Shown here: positions 17,021-24,717 of the stretch, piece after piece
Position numbering within the stretch: the stretch's first letter is position 1
Layout: each line of letters opens with the position of its first letter
NCBI GenBank assembly: GCA_038260305.1
Contig: JBBSNY010000018.1
Span: 1-64,000, forward strand
Origin: CADCVQ01 sp038260305
GTDB lineage: Bacteria > Actinomycetota > Thermoleophilia > Solirubrobacterales > Solirubrobacteraceae
Length of the DNA stretch: 64,000 nucleotides
Direction: 5' to 3'
Notes under the pieces: generated by a model
What the model saw: only the letters and a program-made list of their open reading frames with translations
Databases searched by the model: none
Told to the model about the DNA's origin: nothing
Translations under genes and position numbers: made by a program

Positions 17021-18907
17021 ATGGACTTCGGTGTGTATTTTCAGATCACCAACGGACTGCCGGTCCCGCTCTCGTTTTCTCGCTTTGTGCCATCCGTGGA
17101 CGGGTGCTGCACCTACGACGGACCTGCGACGATCCCGAATGACAATCATCCGCATCAGGTCCATCTCGACGATCCGTGTTCCGGCATCGGAGCAGAAGGT
17201 ACGGCGTACTTCACGGCCCTAGTCGACGGGACAGTCCGCGAGTACGCGTGGCATGGCAACTGCCCGGTGTGGAGCGCCACGAACACCGCGGACGGACCGG
17301 GCGTCACGACGTTCAACGATGGAGGCCATCCCCTGACCGTCACCGTTGCGATCGATGCGTCGACGCCCGGATGGAGCGTCGCCGAGCGGCTCATCCATCA
17401 CGTCTTCGTCCTGATGCTCGAAAACCGTTCGTTTGACCACATGCTCGGCTTCTCGGGGATCACGGGAACCGATCCGGCGACGCACGAGCAGACCGCCGTC
17501 AACGGACTCGACGGAACGCAGGAGAACAGCTACGGGGGTGCCAGCTATCCGGTGACCGCGGGCGCCGACGACTCGATGCCCTTCGATCCTGCGCACGAGT
17601 TCCCCGATGTGCTCGTCCAGCTCAGTGGCGCTGGAGCGACGTATCAGCCGGGCGGCCCGTATCCGAGCATCGACAACTCCGGGTTCGTCGACAACTACGT
17701 CAAGGCCGGCGGCAAGGCGAACCCCGCGGAGATCATGAAGTGCTTCACCCCGAGCGAACTTCCGGTCCTCAACGCGCTGGCCAGGTACTTCGCCGTCTGC
17801 GACAACTGGAGCGCGTCGATGCCCGGGCCGACCTTTCCGAACCGCTTGTTCGCGATGGCCGGGTCGTCGGGAGGCCTCGACCGCAGCCCGAGCACGGCGC
17901 AACTCGTCAAGTGGGAGACCGTCCAGGGCTTCACCTTCGAGCACGGGTCACTGTTCGATGCGCTCACCGCCAACCAGCACACGTGGCGCATCTACAGGGG
18001 CGACTGCGGCCCTGTCAGCGGTAGTCTCCCGAGCGCCGGGGCACTCAAGAACGTCCAACTCGCGCTTGACGTCCGGGGCTACAGTCGCTTCGCCAGCGAC
18101 TTACAAGGCAACTATCCGTATGAGTTCACATGGATCGAGCCCAACTATGGCAGCGCCGTCGACGACACCTATCGCGGCGGCACGTCCCAGCATCCGGTCG
18201 ACGACGTGACGGCCGGTGAGCAACTCATCAAGGACACGTACGAGGCGATCAGGAACTCGCCGATCTGGCAGAGCAGTGTGCTCATCGTCACCTGGGACGA
18301 GCACGGCGGGTTCTATGATCACGTCGCGCCCGCCGCGGCCGTCGAGCCCGGCGACAAGATCACGACGCCGGGCGACGTAAACCAGTTCGGATTCGTCTTC
18401 GATCGCTACGGCGTCCGCGTGCCGGCGGTGGTTGTCTCGCCGTTCATCGAAGCCAACCTCGTAGACCACCGCGCCTACGATCATGCATCGATCCCCGCCA
18501 CCGTCGAGCGGCTGTTCGGCTTGGGCGCCCTCACCCAGCGCGATGCGCACGCCGCGGACGTGACGCCGCTGCTGACGCGGTCGACGCCGCGCGACACGCC
18601 AACCCACCTGCCCAACCCGGCCGTGTCTGCCAAGCCCGCCGCACTGGCCGCGCCGTTGTCGGCCGCCAGCGCCGCCGAGCCCGTCGGGCACAGCAATCTC
18701 GCTGGCTTCGTGCACGTGGCGCTGCGCATCCACCTCCAGATGACGCTACCCGAGGAGCACCCTGCCATCCTCGCACACGTTGCCGCGCTCACAACACGCG
18801 GCGATGCTCTCGCGTACCTCGAAGACATCGCGAGCAAATTCAACGAAACGACTGACAGCCCGGTGGGATCGGCCCGTGAGGAACAACGGAACGGAACCCG
18901 GCGGTAA
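17021..18907 (+). CDS. Phosphoesterase / phospholipase C-type enzyme (PF04185)
   Basis: 628 residues, ATG 17021 with AGGAGG at 17005-17010. Residues 1-115 are a separate beta-rich domain (FGVYFQITNGLPVPLSFSRF) of unknown role. From about 120 on comes the phosphoesterase fold of bacterial phospholipase C and acid phosphatases: the metal-binding ENRSFDHMLG at about 134, DEHGGFYDHV at about 426, then a VVVSPFIE segment and the terminal HASIPATVERLFGL. Such enzymes cleave phospholipid head groups or phosphate esters with divalent metals. Most family members are exported by the Tat route; this one has no leader, so it is cytosolic, exported with the neighbouring operon's products, or released otherwise. 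It converges on the debris downstream. The family is certain, the substrate is not. Confidence 0.88.
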   Translation: MDFGVYFQITNGLPVPLSFSRFVPSVDGCCTYDGPATIPNDNHPHQVHLDDPCSGIGAEGTAYFTALVDGTVREYAWHGNCPVWSATNTADGPGVTTFNDGGHPLTVTVAIDASTPGWSVAERLIHHVFVLMLENRSFDHMLGFSGITGTDPATHEQTAVNGLDGTQENSYGGASYPVTAGADDSMPFDPAHEFPDVLVQLSGAGATYQPGGPYPSIDNSGFVDNYVKAGGKANPAEIMKCFTPSELPVLNALARYFAVCDNWSASMPGPTFPNRLFAMAGSSGGLDRSPSTAQLVKWETVQGFTFEHGSLFDALTANQHTWRIYRGDCGPVSGSLPSAGALKNVQLALDVRGYSRFASDLQGNYPYEFTWIEPNYGSAVDDTYRGGTSQHPVDDVTAGEQLIKDTYEAIRNSPIWQSSVLIVTWDEHGGFYDHVAPAAAVEPGDKITTPGDVNQFGFVFDRYGVRVPAVVVSPFIEANLVDHRAYDHASIPATVERLFGLGALTQRDAHAADVTPLLTRSTPRDTPTHLPNPAVSAKPAALAAPLSAASAAEPVGHSNLAGFVHVALRIHLQMTLPEEHPAILAHVAALTTRGDALAYLEDIASKFNETTDSPVGSAREEQRNGTRR

Positions 18908-18919
18908 GCGCCGCTGGGT
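18896..18919 (+). terminator. Weak hairpin at the end of the phosphoesterase gene
   Basis: ACCC-GGCG, loop GTAAG, CGCC, a three-base bulge, GGGT. It starts within the last codons and has no T run. It may work as a terminator, or may be chance in GC-rich DNA. Confidence 0.3.
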
Positions 18920-18992
18920 CTGGCCATCGGAATGCCACGGGAAGGCGCCGAGTCGATAACCTCGCTGACAGCGTGAGGGGCAGCCGCGCCGC

Positions 18993-19018
18993 GAGTTATT
19001 GTCAAATGTTGTCGATGA
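18993..19018. repeat. IS256-family terminal inverted repeat (one end)
   Basis: GAGTTATTGTCAAATGTTGT lies just outside the transposase 3' end. It matches the usual actinobacterial IS256-family tip (GAGCTATTGTCAAAAGTTGTGG). It marks the right border of the broken element. I see no partner copy in the window. Confidence 0.6.
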
Positions 19019-19034
19019 GATGGCGTGAAAACGC

Positions 19035-19545
19035 TCACACGGCGACCTTCTCGTCGATGCTGTTGTTGTCGTTGTCTTCGTCGATGACCCGCTCGCCGTC
19101 CTTGAAGACGACGCCGGCGAGGACGTCCGCGATCAGCTCGTGGCCGTTGAACCTGCGCCACCGCTCCTGGGCGGCGTCCAGCAGCCTTGTAGGCCATCGC
19201 GAGCGCGGCCTTCTTGGAGCCCGCGCCCTTGGTGACCTTCGTGCGCAGCCGGATCGTCGCGAAGGTCGACTCGATCGGGTTGGTCGTCCTGAGGTGGCGC
19301 CAGTGCTCAGCGGGAACCGTAGAACGCCGTCAGCGCGTCCCAGTCCTTGTCGAGCTTCGCCGTGGCCTTGGGGTACTTGGCGTCGAACTCCGCGCGGAAG
19401 CGCTCGCGTGCGGCCCGCGCGTCTGCCTCGGTCGGCGCCTCGGCCATCTCGTGCAGCAGCGTCTTGGCCCGCGGTTGCAGGCGCTTGGGCATCGCGTCGA
19501 TCACGTTCGCCGTCTTGTGCACGGGCCTTGACGAACAACCGAAAT
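19035..19545 (-). pseudogene. IS256-family transposase, C-terminal part, frameshifted
   Basis: Three frames together give the last third of a mutator-type DDE transposase: VHKTANVIDAMPKRLQPRAK (19520 downward), then AKYPKATAKLDKDWDALTAF, then after frame changes LLDAAQERWRRFNGHELIAD near 19100-19190. The catalytic N-terminal two thirds are missing. At the 5' break, near 19545, the sequence passes directly into the 3' end of a group II intron. The frame changes and the truncation make it inactive. Confidence 0.85.
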
Positions 19546-19546
19546 C

Positions 19547-20080
19547 GCGGTAGGGACCGCCCTTGGTCCTTTCGGGTTGGGGCGGCCCCCCGCGCAGATC
19601 CCAACATGCGCGTTTAACGCATGGGGCTCCTGCCTTGGGTTCTGGCGTCGAAGCGCCGCTCGGGCCAGGGATGCAGGATGCGAACGGCCGGTAGCCATCG
19701 GTCAGCGAGGCGATACATTCGCTCCCAGGTCAATCGCGTGCGCTGGCTTCGACGCCGCGGCGCCTGGAGCCAGTGCCTGATGAGCCGGTCGCGGAAGGCG
19801 CGTAACGCGTCGCTGTTGTCGGGCACCGCGTCGTAGTTGCAGTGCCCGCGCAGAACGCTGGCAAGCCAGCGCCCTTGCTCGGGGATGGGCAGATGCCGGC
19901 GGCGCCGCGGCTCGGTTTTGACCTCGTGCAGCTTGGCCTGCATCCGCTTCGAGTCGGTGATCCGTTTCAGCTTGAAGCGCCCCTTCCGCGACTTCCCGCA
20001 GATGTGCGTGAAGCCGAGGAACTAGAACGTCTCAGGCTTGCCAAGGCCACGCGCCGCCCGATTCTGAAGCGTTCCCGCCG
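19547..20080 (-). mobile_element. Group II intron remnant: reverse transcriptase C-terminus plus 3' ribozyme domains
   Basis: The minus strand from 20080 encodes the thumb/maturase end of a class C-like intron protein: GLGKPETF, an in-frame TAG (20022-20024), then FLGFTHICGKSRKGRFKLKR, then QPIPEQGRW-like residues (PIPEQGRWLASVLRGHCNYD), RRRSQRTRLTWERMYRLADR, and the typical end FDARTQGRSPMR. The ORF stop lies inside ribozyme domain V (19597-19629); a domain VI-like hairpin follows and the intron ends near 19547. The palm and fingers (YADD) and all 5' ribozyme domains are absent, so it cannot splice or move. Confidence 0.85.
19597..19629 (-). ncRNA. Group II intron domain V (remnant)
   Basis: On the minus strand GAGCCCCAUGCG, a short U/A loop and CGCGCAUGUUGGGAUC pair as the 33-34 nt catalytic hairpin of group II introns; GAGCC at the 5' foot is the conserved catalytic region. 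It lies where domain V is expected, right at the stop of the intron protein. Confidence 0.7.
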
Positions 20081-20083
20081 GAT

Positions 20084-20440
20084 CTGACCGCGGTTCCGGT
20101 GGCGGTGCCGGGGTGGAGCACGCTTTGGCGACAGGTCGGTACCGCGCGCGAGAGCGCCGATGAGCGCGGCTGGACGATGCTCGCGGCGGCGCTCACCCCC
20201 GAGCAGCGCGACCGGCTCGAACGGCTGCTCGTGGTCGCGGCCGGCAAGCGAGTGACCGAGCTTGAGCGGCTACGCAGCGCGCCGGTTGAGCCGACGATCA
20301 ACGGGCTGATCGCAGCGCTCGAGCGGCTACGGGAGCTGCGGATCCTCGCCGACGGGCTCGCGGGGCTTGACGCGCTACCGCACGCCCGGCTGCGCGTCCT
20401 GATACGTGACTCCGAGCGAGCGGTTCGCCGACGCCCGCAG
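20084..20440 (+). pseudogene. Tn3-family transposase fragment
   Basis: The open plus frame gives STLWRQVGTARESADERGWT, then LTPEQRDRLERLLVV, RVTELERLRSAPVEPTINGL and LPHARLRVLIRD. This is the helical segment near the N-terminus of Tn3-family transposases, the part before the DDE core. It starts exactly where the intron remnant ends and loses homology after about 20440. No terminal repeats or resolvase are seen. An insertion of this element probably truncated the intron. Confidence 0.7.
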
Positions 20441-20538
20441 ATCATCGCCTCTCCCCCATCCTCGCGCGAGCGGCGCTCGGCTCGCTCGGCACGCTGTTTC
20501 CATAGTGGGTCTTATCGAGCGCTCGATTTGCGTCTGGG

Positions 20539-20859
20539 TCAGTCGCGTGCTTCGCCGACGAGGTCGACGGTTTCGTCTGCGAACACGACTGCGACGTGCA
20601 GGCGCCCGCCGACCGCTTCGGCGTAGCGGGCCAGGGTGCTCAGGCGCACATCGCTTTCGTGCTCGATGCGCGAGACGTTCGGTCGACTGGTCGCGAGATG
20701 CTCAGCGATGGCCGTCTGCGTGACGCCGCGCCGCTCACGCAGCGCGTGCAGGCCGTGCTCGAGCAGCATCGAGCGTTTGATGTCGTCGATGCGCTCTTGG
20801 CGCTCGGGCGTCACGCCACGCGCCGCCTTGATCTCCGACAGAGCCTTGGTAGTAGCCAT
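20539..20859 (-). CDS. higA: HigA-like antitoxin, XRE-type helix-turn-helix
   Basis: 106 residues. The helix-turn-helix lies at about 38-75 (LRERRGVTQTAIAEHLATSR, then PNVSRIEHESDVRLSTLARY), as in Cro/CI and HigA antitoxins. The C-terminus (GRLHVAVVFADETVDLVG) fits the strand that pairs with the toxin. Its ATG overlaps the stop of the toxin gene (TGATG), so the two are co-translated, toxin first, as in higBA. By family, the antitoxin blocks the toxin and represses the shared promoter. Confidence 0.85.
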   Translation of the reverse strand: MATTKALSEIKAARGVTPERQERIDDIKRSMLLEHGLHALRERRGVTQTAIAEHLATSRPNVSRIEHESDVRLSTLARYAEAVGGRLHVAVVFADETVDLVGEARD

Positions 20860-21200
20860 CAGGTCAATCCTTCCTCACGCAGGTGCTGGTCAAATCGATC
20901 GTCGGCGAGCGGGACGTTGCGCTCATACCAGCCCGTCCAATCGTCGCGCTTGTCGCCGCCGAGCAGCACGATCGCGCGGCGCTTGGGATCAAACGCGAAC
21001 AAGGCGCGCAGCGTCCCGGTCCGCAGTTCCTTCATGTTCGCGTGGCGGCTTGAGGTGATCGCGTCGACCGTCGGGCGCCCCAGGCCGGGACCGCGGTCGC
21101 CGAGCAGGTCCGCTGCGGCGATGACGCGATCGAAGTCCTCGTCGCTGAGCGCATCCAGCCACTGCTCGGCGGTCTCGGTGAAGAACACCTCCCACAACAT
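20859..21200 (-). CDS. higB: HigB/RelE-type toxin (Gp49-like, PF05973)
   Basis: 113 residues from ATG 21200, giving MLWEVFFTETAEQWLDALSD; another in-frame ATG lies at 21218. Family features are the N-terminal W.V.FT..A..WL, the central ANMKELRTGTLRALFAFDPK and the C-terminal RNVPLADDRFDQHL. These proteins are ribosome-dependent mRNA nucleases that stop growth until bound by HigA. The stop overlaps the start of the antitoxin gene. Directly upstream lies an IS256 fragment, so the native promoter may be lost or replaced. Confidence 0.85.
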   Translation of the reverse strand: MLWEVFFTETAEQWLDALSDEDFDRVIAAADLLGDRGPGLGRPTVDAITSSRHANMKELRTGTLRALFAFDPKRRAIVLLGGDKRDDWTGWYERNVPLADDRFDQHLREEGLT

Positions 21201-21226
21201 CCAGCCATGGTAATGCATACATGACG

Positions 21227-21342
21227 TTAGGGCACGAAGCGCTGGCTCGATCTGACGAGATGCACCAGACATGTCTGCACGCAGGCCTGCGGGAAGACGG
21301 CCTCGATCGCGTCGGGGAACCCGGTCAGCCCGTCGACGCCAC
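21227..21342 (-). pseudogene. IS256-family transposase core fragment
   Basis: VDGLTGFPDAIEAVFPQACV followed by QTCLVHLVRSSQRFV is the segment around the second catalytic Asp of IS256-family transposases (usually D.....F..AI...FP....Q.C..H...N). Only about 38 residues remain. It is not the missing part of the copy at 19035, because it lies on the other side of the HigBA genes. Confidence 0.8.
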
Positions 21343-21379
21343 CTCGCCGGCGAGCTGCACGAGCCACGCCACGCCACCC

Positions 21380-21546
21380 TGCTACTCGCGGTCGCCTTCC
21401 ATGACAGGCTTCGCGGCGACTACCAGCTCGCGCGCACGTAGGAGCAGCGCGTCGTTGGCGCCCGGCGGCGGCTGCTCGGCGACGAGCACCCCAACACGCT
21501 GGGCTCGATGAACAACCTCGCCGCGACGCTCGGGGCGTTGGGGTGA
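21380..21546 (+). pseudogene. Degraded TPR protein fragment
   Basis: The frame reads DRLRGDYQLART, a stop, then RRRLLGDEHPNTLGSMNNLA and ATLGALG. LGDEHPNTLGSMNNLA is the hallmark of kinesin-light-chain/NB-ARC-type TPR repeats. It carries an internal TAG and no start. A similar TPR wreck lies at 63095-63480. Confidence 0.65.
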
Positions 21547-21623
21547 TCACGCGGGCGCGCGCGACCTGCAAGAGCTCGCGCGGGTCTCGCGGTCAGGGCC
21601 CCCGCAGGTCGGTTGAACGTCGC

Positions 21624-21651
21624 CGTTTACATAAGCGTCATTATCGAGCAT
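21624..21651 (-). other. dif-like XerC/XerD recombination site 2
   Basis: Minus strand: ATGCTCGATAA, centre TGACGC, TTATGTAAACG. The right arm TTATGTAAAC is that of the B. subtilis dif XerD half. The 67 bp ending here (21585-21651) match the 67 bp at site 3 in about 55 positions by eye, with most differences in the 6-bp centre and just outside the arms. It sits 10 bases past the stop of the PIN toxin gene. Confidence 0.65.
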
Positions 21652-21663
21652 TGACGCCTGCAA

Positions 21664-22125
21664 CTACGCTGCGGCGAGCTTCAGGTGGTTGACGTCGGGG
21701 ATGGCGTCGAAGTGCGCGTCACAGGAGGCGAGGGGCCAGCCGCGAGTGATCGCGGTTGCGGCGATCCAGATGTCGTTGTCGGGCACGACGACGCCGGCGT
21801 GGCGACAGGCGGCCCGGAGGCTTGCGCAGCGATCGACGATCGCCATGTCGAGAGGGACTAGGAGGTATGACGCGATGATGCCCTCGGCGCGGGCGCGACG
21901 AGCCGCACCCCAGTTGGCGTAGATGTGCCCGTCGCGGAGCTCTGCGAGTGTGATCACACTAATCGCCAGGATCGCGGCGTTCAGCCGTCGGATGGTTGAC
22001 GCCGGCCAGGCACCGATCGTTTCCGCGCTGCTTGCCCTTTCGCCGGCTGCTTGCACGACGCTGACGAAGGACGTGTCGCAGAGGATGGTCTCTGGGGCGG
22101 CCGGGGCCGCCGGCTGCGTGCTCAT
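21664..22125 (-). CDS. PIN-domain toxin (VapC-like ribonuclease)
   Basis: 153 residues from ATG 22125, which overlaps the preceding stop (ATGA). The PIN-domain acidic residues are present: LCDTSF near the start, TLAELRDGH in the middle, VVPDNDIWIAATAI, and SCDAHFD near the end. PIN toxins are Mg-dependent RNases that cut tRNA or rRNA. The partner would be the 302-residue protein encoded just upstream, which is unlike the usual small VapB. The pair lies between dif-like sites 2 and 3, only 10 bases from site 2. Confidence 0.85.
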   Translation of the reverse strand: MSTQPAAPAAPETILCDTSFVSVVQAAGERASSAETIGAWPASTIRRLNAAILAISVITLAELRDGHIYANWGAARRARAEGIIASYLLVPLDMAIVDRCASLRAACRHAGVVVPDNDIWIAATAITRGWPLASCDAHFDAIPDVNHLKLAAA

Positions 22126-23030
22126 CCGGGCGGCGCGGAACCGAGTGTGGCTTCGAGGAAGAGCCGGCTCTCCTCGTTGTCCTCCCACCCGGCGTCAACG
22201 ACCGCTTCGAGTCCCTGGGGCCGATCGATCTGCTGCTCTGCGAGCAGCTGCTCGAGAGCGACGGTCTCGGCGGTGAACAGCACGTCTTGAGCGTGCTCTG
22301 GGATGGCCTCGAGCTGCGAGATTGCGAGCCGGCCGGTCGCCGGCGTGTTGCGTCGACCGACACCCGCTACCCGCACCAGGCGCTCGATCAGCGTGGTGAC
22401 GACCGGATGCATCTCGTCTGCGTACAAGCAGGTCCAGTCGATACCGTCCTGACCGCGGATGGCCACGCGGCGGCTGGGCTGGTCGACCTCGATCATGTGC
22501 AGCCGTCCCGTGATTACGTGCGTCGTGTCTTCGGCCTCGATCTCTGGTCGCTGGAGTCGGCGCATGCGTTCTTGATCGATCACTACCCGGGGTGTCGGAC
22601 GCCGCCCGCAGACTTTAATGCCGAAGCTGCCGTCGTCCCCGATCGCGCGTCTTGCGCTGGACAGCGATTCGACAACGGGTCCGGGAAGCCTTTCGTCCGA
22701 GCAGATCGCGTTGAGCAGGCTCTCCAGAGTGGTGATCGCGAGTGCATCGCCGGGGTCTAGGGGCATGTCCGGGGTGCTCACGTCGCCCGTCAGCGCAGGT
22801 TCAAGCGTTGCGATCCCGCTTCCGGTTCGGAACTCGACGAGGCGGAATGCCGTGGCGGCTGCGTCTCGTGCGGCGGGGCGTCCGCCGCTTCGGGGTATCC
22901 CGCCGTGACTGGCACGGAAGTACTCGCGCAGCGCTGCGCGAAAGTGCTCGATGAACGATTCGAACGCGTCGATCTCGACACCGTCTTTGGCACGCGCACC
23001 GTGGAGATCTAGCACTACTCGAGTCATCAC
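22122..23030 (-). CDS. Unrecognised partner of the PIN toxin, possible large antitoxin
   Basis: 302 residues. The first residues (TRVVLDLHGARAKDGVEIDA) resemble the hydrophobic strands of small alpha/beta domains; the middle (HVITGRLHMIEVDQPSRRVA) and the acidic C-terminus (WEDNEESRLFLEATLGSA) are unrecognised. The stop overlaps the PIN start, which suggests one transcript with fixed stoichiometry. By position it is the antitoxin or a specificity factor; at 302 residues it is much larger than VapB (70-90). Upstream lie about 180 bases and then site 3. Confidence 0.6.
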   Translation of the reverse strand: MMTRVVLDLHGARAKDGVEIDAFESFIEHFRAALREYFRASHGGIPRSGGRPAARDAAATAFRLVEFRTGSGIATLEPALTGDVSTPDMPLDPGDALAITTLESLLNAICSDERLPGPVVESLSSARRAIGDDGSFGIKVCGRRPTPRVVIDQERMRRLQRPEIEAEDTTHVITGRLHMIEVDQPSRRVAIRGQDGIDWTCLYADEMHPVVTTLIERLVRVAGVGRRNTPATGRLAISQLEAIPEHAQDVLFTAETVALEQLLAEQQIDRPQGLEAVVDAGWEDNEESRLFLEATLGSAPPG

Positions 23031-23211
23031 CGGACCTACGGTACGCCGTCTCGGCCAGGAAGGCGCTCGCTGGCGCCAATCGCCCGGCTTGCGCTCGGCA
23101 CGCGGGCGAAGAAGGAGGCGCGGACGGAGACTCGCACGGGGCGCGCGGACCCAGCTTGCCGCGCGCGAGATGTCTCGCGACCAGGGCCCGCGCAGGTCGG
23201 ATCAACGTCTA
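23031..23211. other. Upstream region of the PIN module
   Basis: No gene. It should contain the promoter of the PIN operon. The 40 bp next to site 3 are the extended repeat shared with site 2 (cagggccc, cgcaggtcgg). Confidence 0.4.
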
Positions 23212-23239
23212 GGTTTACATAACACACATTATCGAGCAT
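23212..23239 (-). other. dif-like XerC/XerD recombination site 3
   Basis: Minus strand: ATGCTCGATAA, centre TGTGTG, TTATGTAAACC. Same orientation as sites 1 and 2. Sites 2 and 3 share left-flank sequence (67-bp repeat 23173-23239), while sites 1 and 3 share right-flank sequence (catg.aattgt, then gcggcgg). That is the pattern expected when sites recombine through their centres. Confidence 0.65.
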
Positions 23240-23384
23240 GAAATTGTCGTATGCGGCGGGAGCTCCGCGTCTCGCTGTGGGTTGGCGAGATCCTGTGCCA
23301 GTCGTCCAGGAGTCCTCCGTCGAGTCGGCGACTAACGCCAACTTTTGGAGTTCGCAGACTTGTGGTCAGATCCCTGGGCCGTGG

Positions 23385-23826
23385 TCAGGGTCCGGGCAGC
23401 GCGACGCTCTGAAACGCGAGCGCCTCGGAGGGGCGTTCAAAATGCGCGTCGCGGTGCAGCACCGCGAGGCCGCCGTACCCCACGGCCGCCGCGGCGATCA
23501 GCGCGTCGGTGAGCGGGACGCGGTGATAGCCGTCGTTGTGGCGGGCCAGCTGGGCGAGCGCGCGCATCGCGGCGCCAGCGACGGCGCGGTCGTTACGAAC
23601 GATCCGTAGCGCATCCAGCTCGGATTCCAGCGCCCCGGAACTCCGCGCTCGTGCGGGCCGAGTACAGGATCTCCATTCGCACGATCGGCGTGATCCAGAA
23701 GCGGTCATTGCGCACGGCCTTCTGCAGCAGCGCGCCGAGATCGTCGGGCAGCGCGAGCGCGCGCCACCACGTCGACGTATCGGCGATGAACGGCGCGTCG
23801 GAGCGCAGCAGATCGTGTGCGTGCAC
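23385..23826 (-). pseudogene. vapC: VapC-like PIN toxin, frameshifted
   Basis: Frame 1 (from GTG 23826) gives FIADTSTWWRALALPDDLG and RFWITPIVRMEILYSARTSA. Frame 2 continues with LESELDALRIVRND, RVPLTDALIAAAAVGYGGLA and VLHRDAHFERPSEAL. Joined, they form one complete PIN domain with its D, E, D, D set. The break is a single extra G in a GGGG run near 23636. Either the toxin is dead or the base is a sequencing error. It is preceded by a VapB-like frame that stops at 23842. Confidence 0.75.
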
Positions 23827-23841
23827 GCTCGCGTCGACTGG

Positions 23842-23990
23842 CTACTCGTCGCCGGGCAGCTGCTCGACGCGCTCGAGCGCGTCACGATCAACCCCGCTCG
23901 GGCGGCGAAGGCGCTCGGCGAGCGACGCCAAGCGCGCAGCACGCTCATCATCGGTGAGCTCGGACCGCTCGACCGTCGCGATCCTGGGTG
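23842..23990 (-). CDS. vapB: VapB-like antitoxin, C-terminal region, start unclear
   Basis: The frame reads KRSAPPRIATVERSELTDDE, RAARLASLAERLRRPSGVD and RDALERVEQLPGDE, then TAG at 23844-23842. The length and the acidic helical tail fit the toxin-binding part of a VapB antitoxin. No ATG or GTG lies in frame before an upstream stop; GAAGGGG precedes a GTCATA, so the start may be lost. It lies directly before the broken vapC. Confidence 0.45.
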
Positions 23991-24058
23991 GCGCGGAACG
24001 CTTTATGACCCCTTCAGCCTACCGCTGCAAGCCCGTGCTGCCGAGCGCTCCCAGGCCT

Positions 24059-24685
24059 CTACGTTGGCGCCGCGGACACGAACCCAAGCACGGGGCCGCG
24101 TTGGTCGTCGCCTGGTAGTCGTCGCCAGCGAGGACGTCCGGAGGCAGCGATGGCGCCAGATGCGTCGCATCGCGTGCGCTCCCACGCGCAGCACGTCGTG
24201 TGCTCGCGTGCCCGCAGACTGGCGTGCCGCCCGGAGGGTGTGAACCACGAGGTCGCGCGGAGCCTCGCAGTACCTCCCCTCGCCGCGGCGGAGGCCCCGA
24301 GACGGCGCGGGGGTCCATCAGGACGCCTGCCCCCGGTCCGCTGCTGCCACGGCCAGCGGCCCTCGAGCTCCACGTCGACGGTGAAGCTCAAAAACGTGCG
24401 CACGGCGACGACGACCGCCAGCACGCCGACCCCCGGAAAGCTCGGGGCCACCGCTACGGTGCGGATGATGTCGGCGGCGACGAGGAACTCGAGGCCGAGC
24501 AGGATCGCCTTGCCGACCCGCTGGCGAAAGAGGCGGTAGGCCGACGGCGTGGCCGGCGGACGGCCCTGCACACGCACAAACGCCCAGGCCGCGAAGAGCA
24601 TCGCGACCACGACGACCGCGACACAGACGCCGTCGATGACCCGCGAGATGTCATCGACCACAGTCGTGAACTCGATGGCGGCCAC
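24059..24685 (-). CDS. DUF1622 family membrane protein, possibly with aberrant C-terminus
   Basis: 208 residues from GTG 24685. Helix one (VCVAVVVVAMLFAAWAF), the conserved cytosolic loop with VGKAILLGLEFLVAADIIRT, and the last helix with VAVRTFLSFTVDVELEGRWP are the DUF1622 signature. The family normally ends just after the GRWPW motif, at about 120-130 residues. Here a further 85 Arg/Ala-rich residues follow, probably out-of-frame read-through after the natural stop was lost. Function of the family is unknown; it is an inner-membrane protein of about three helices. Confidence 0.7.
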   Translation of the reverse strand: MAAIEFTTVVDDISRVIDGVCVAVVVVAMLFAAWAFVRVQGRPPATPSAYRLFRQRVGKAILLGLEFLVAADIIRTVAVAPSFPGVGVLAVVVAVRTFLSFTVDVELEGRWPWQQRTGGRRPDGPPRRLGASAAARGGTARLRATSWFTPSGRHASLRAREHTTCCAWERTRCDASGAIAASGRPRWRRLPGDDQRGPVLGFVSAAPT

Positions 24686-24717
24686 GGGCGGACGCTACCC
24701 GGGGCCCGGTCGACGCA

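Noticed and set aside
18950..18985. GAGTCGATAACCTCGCTGACAG as another dif-like site
   Set aside because: The inner TTAT of the second arm is missing.
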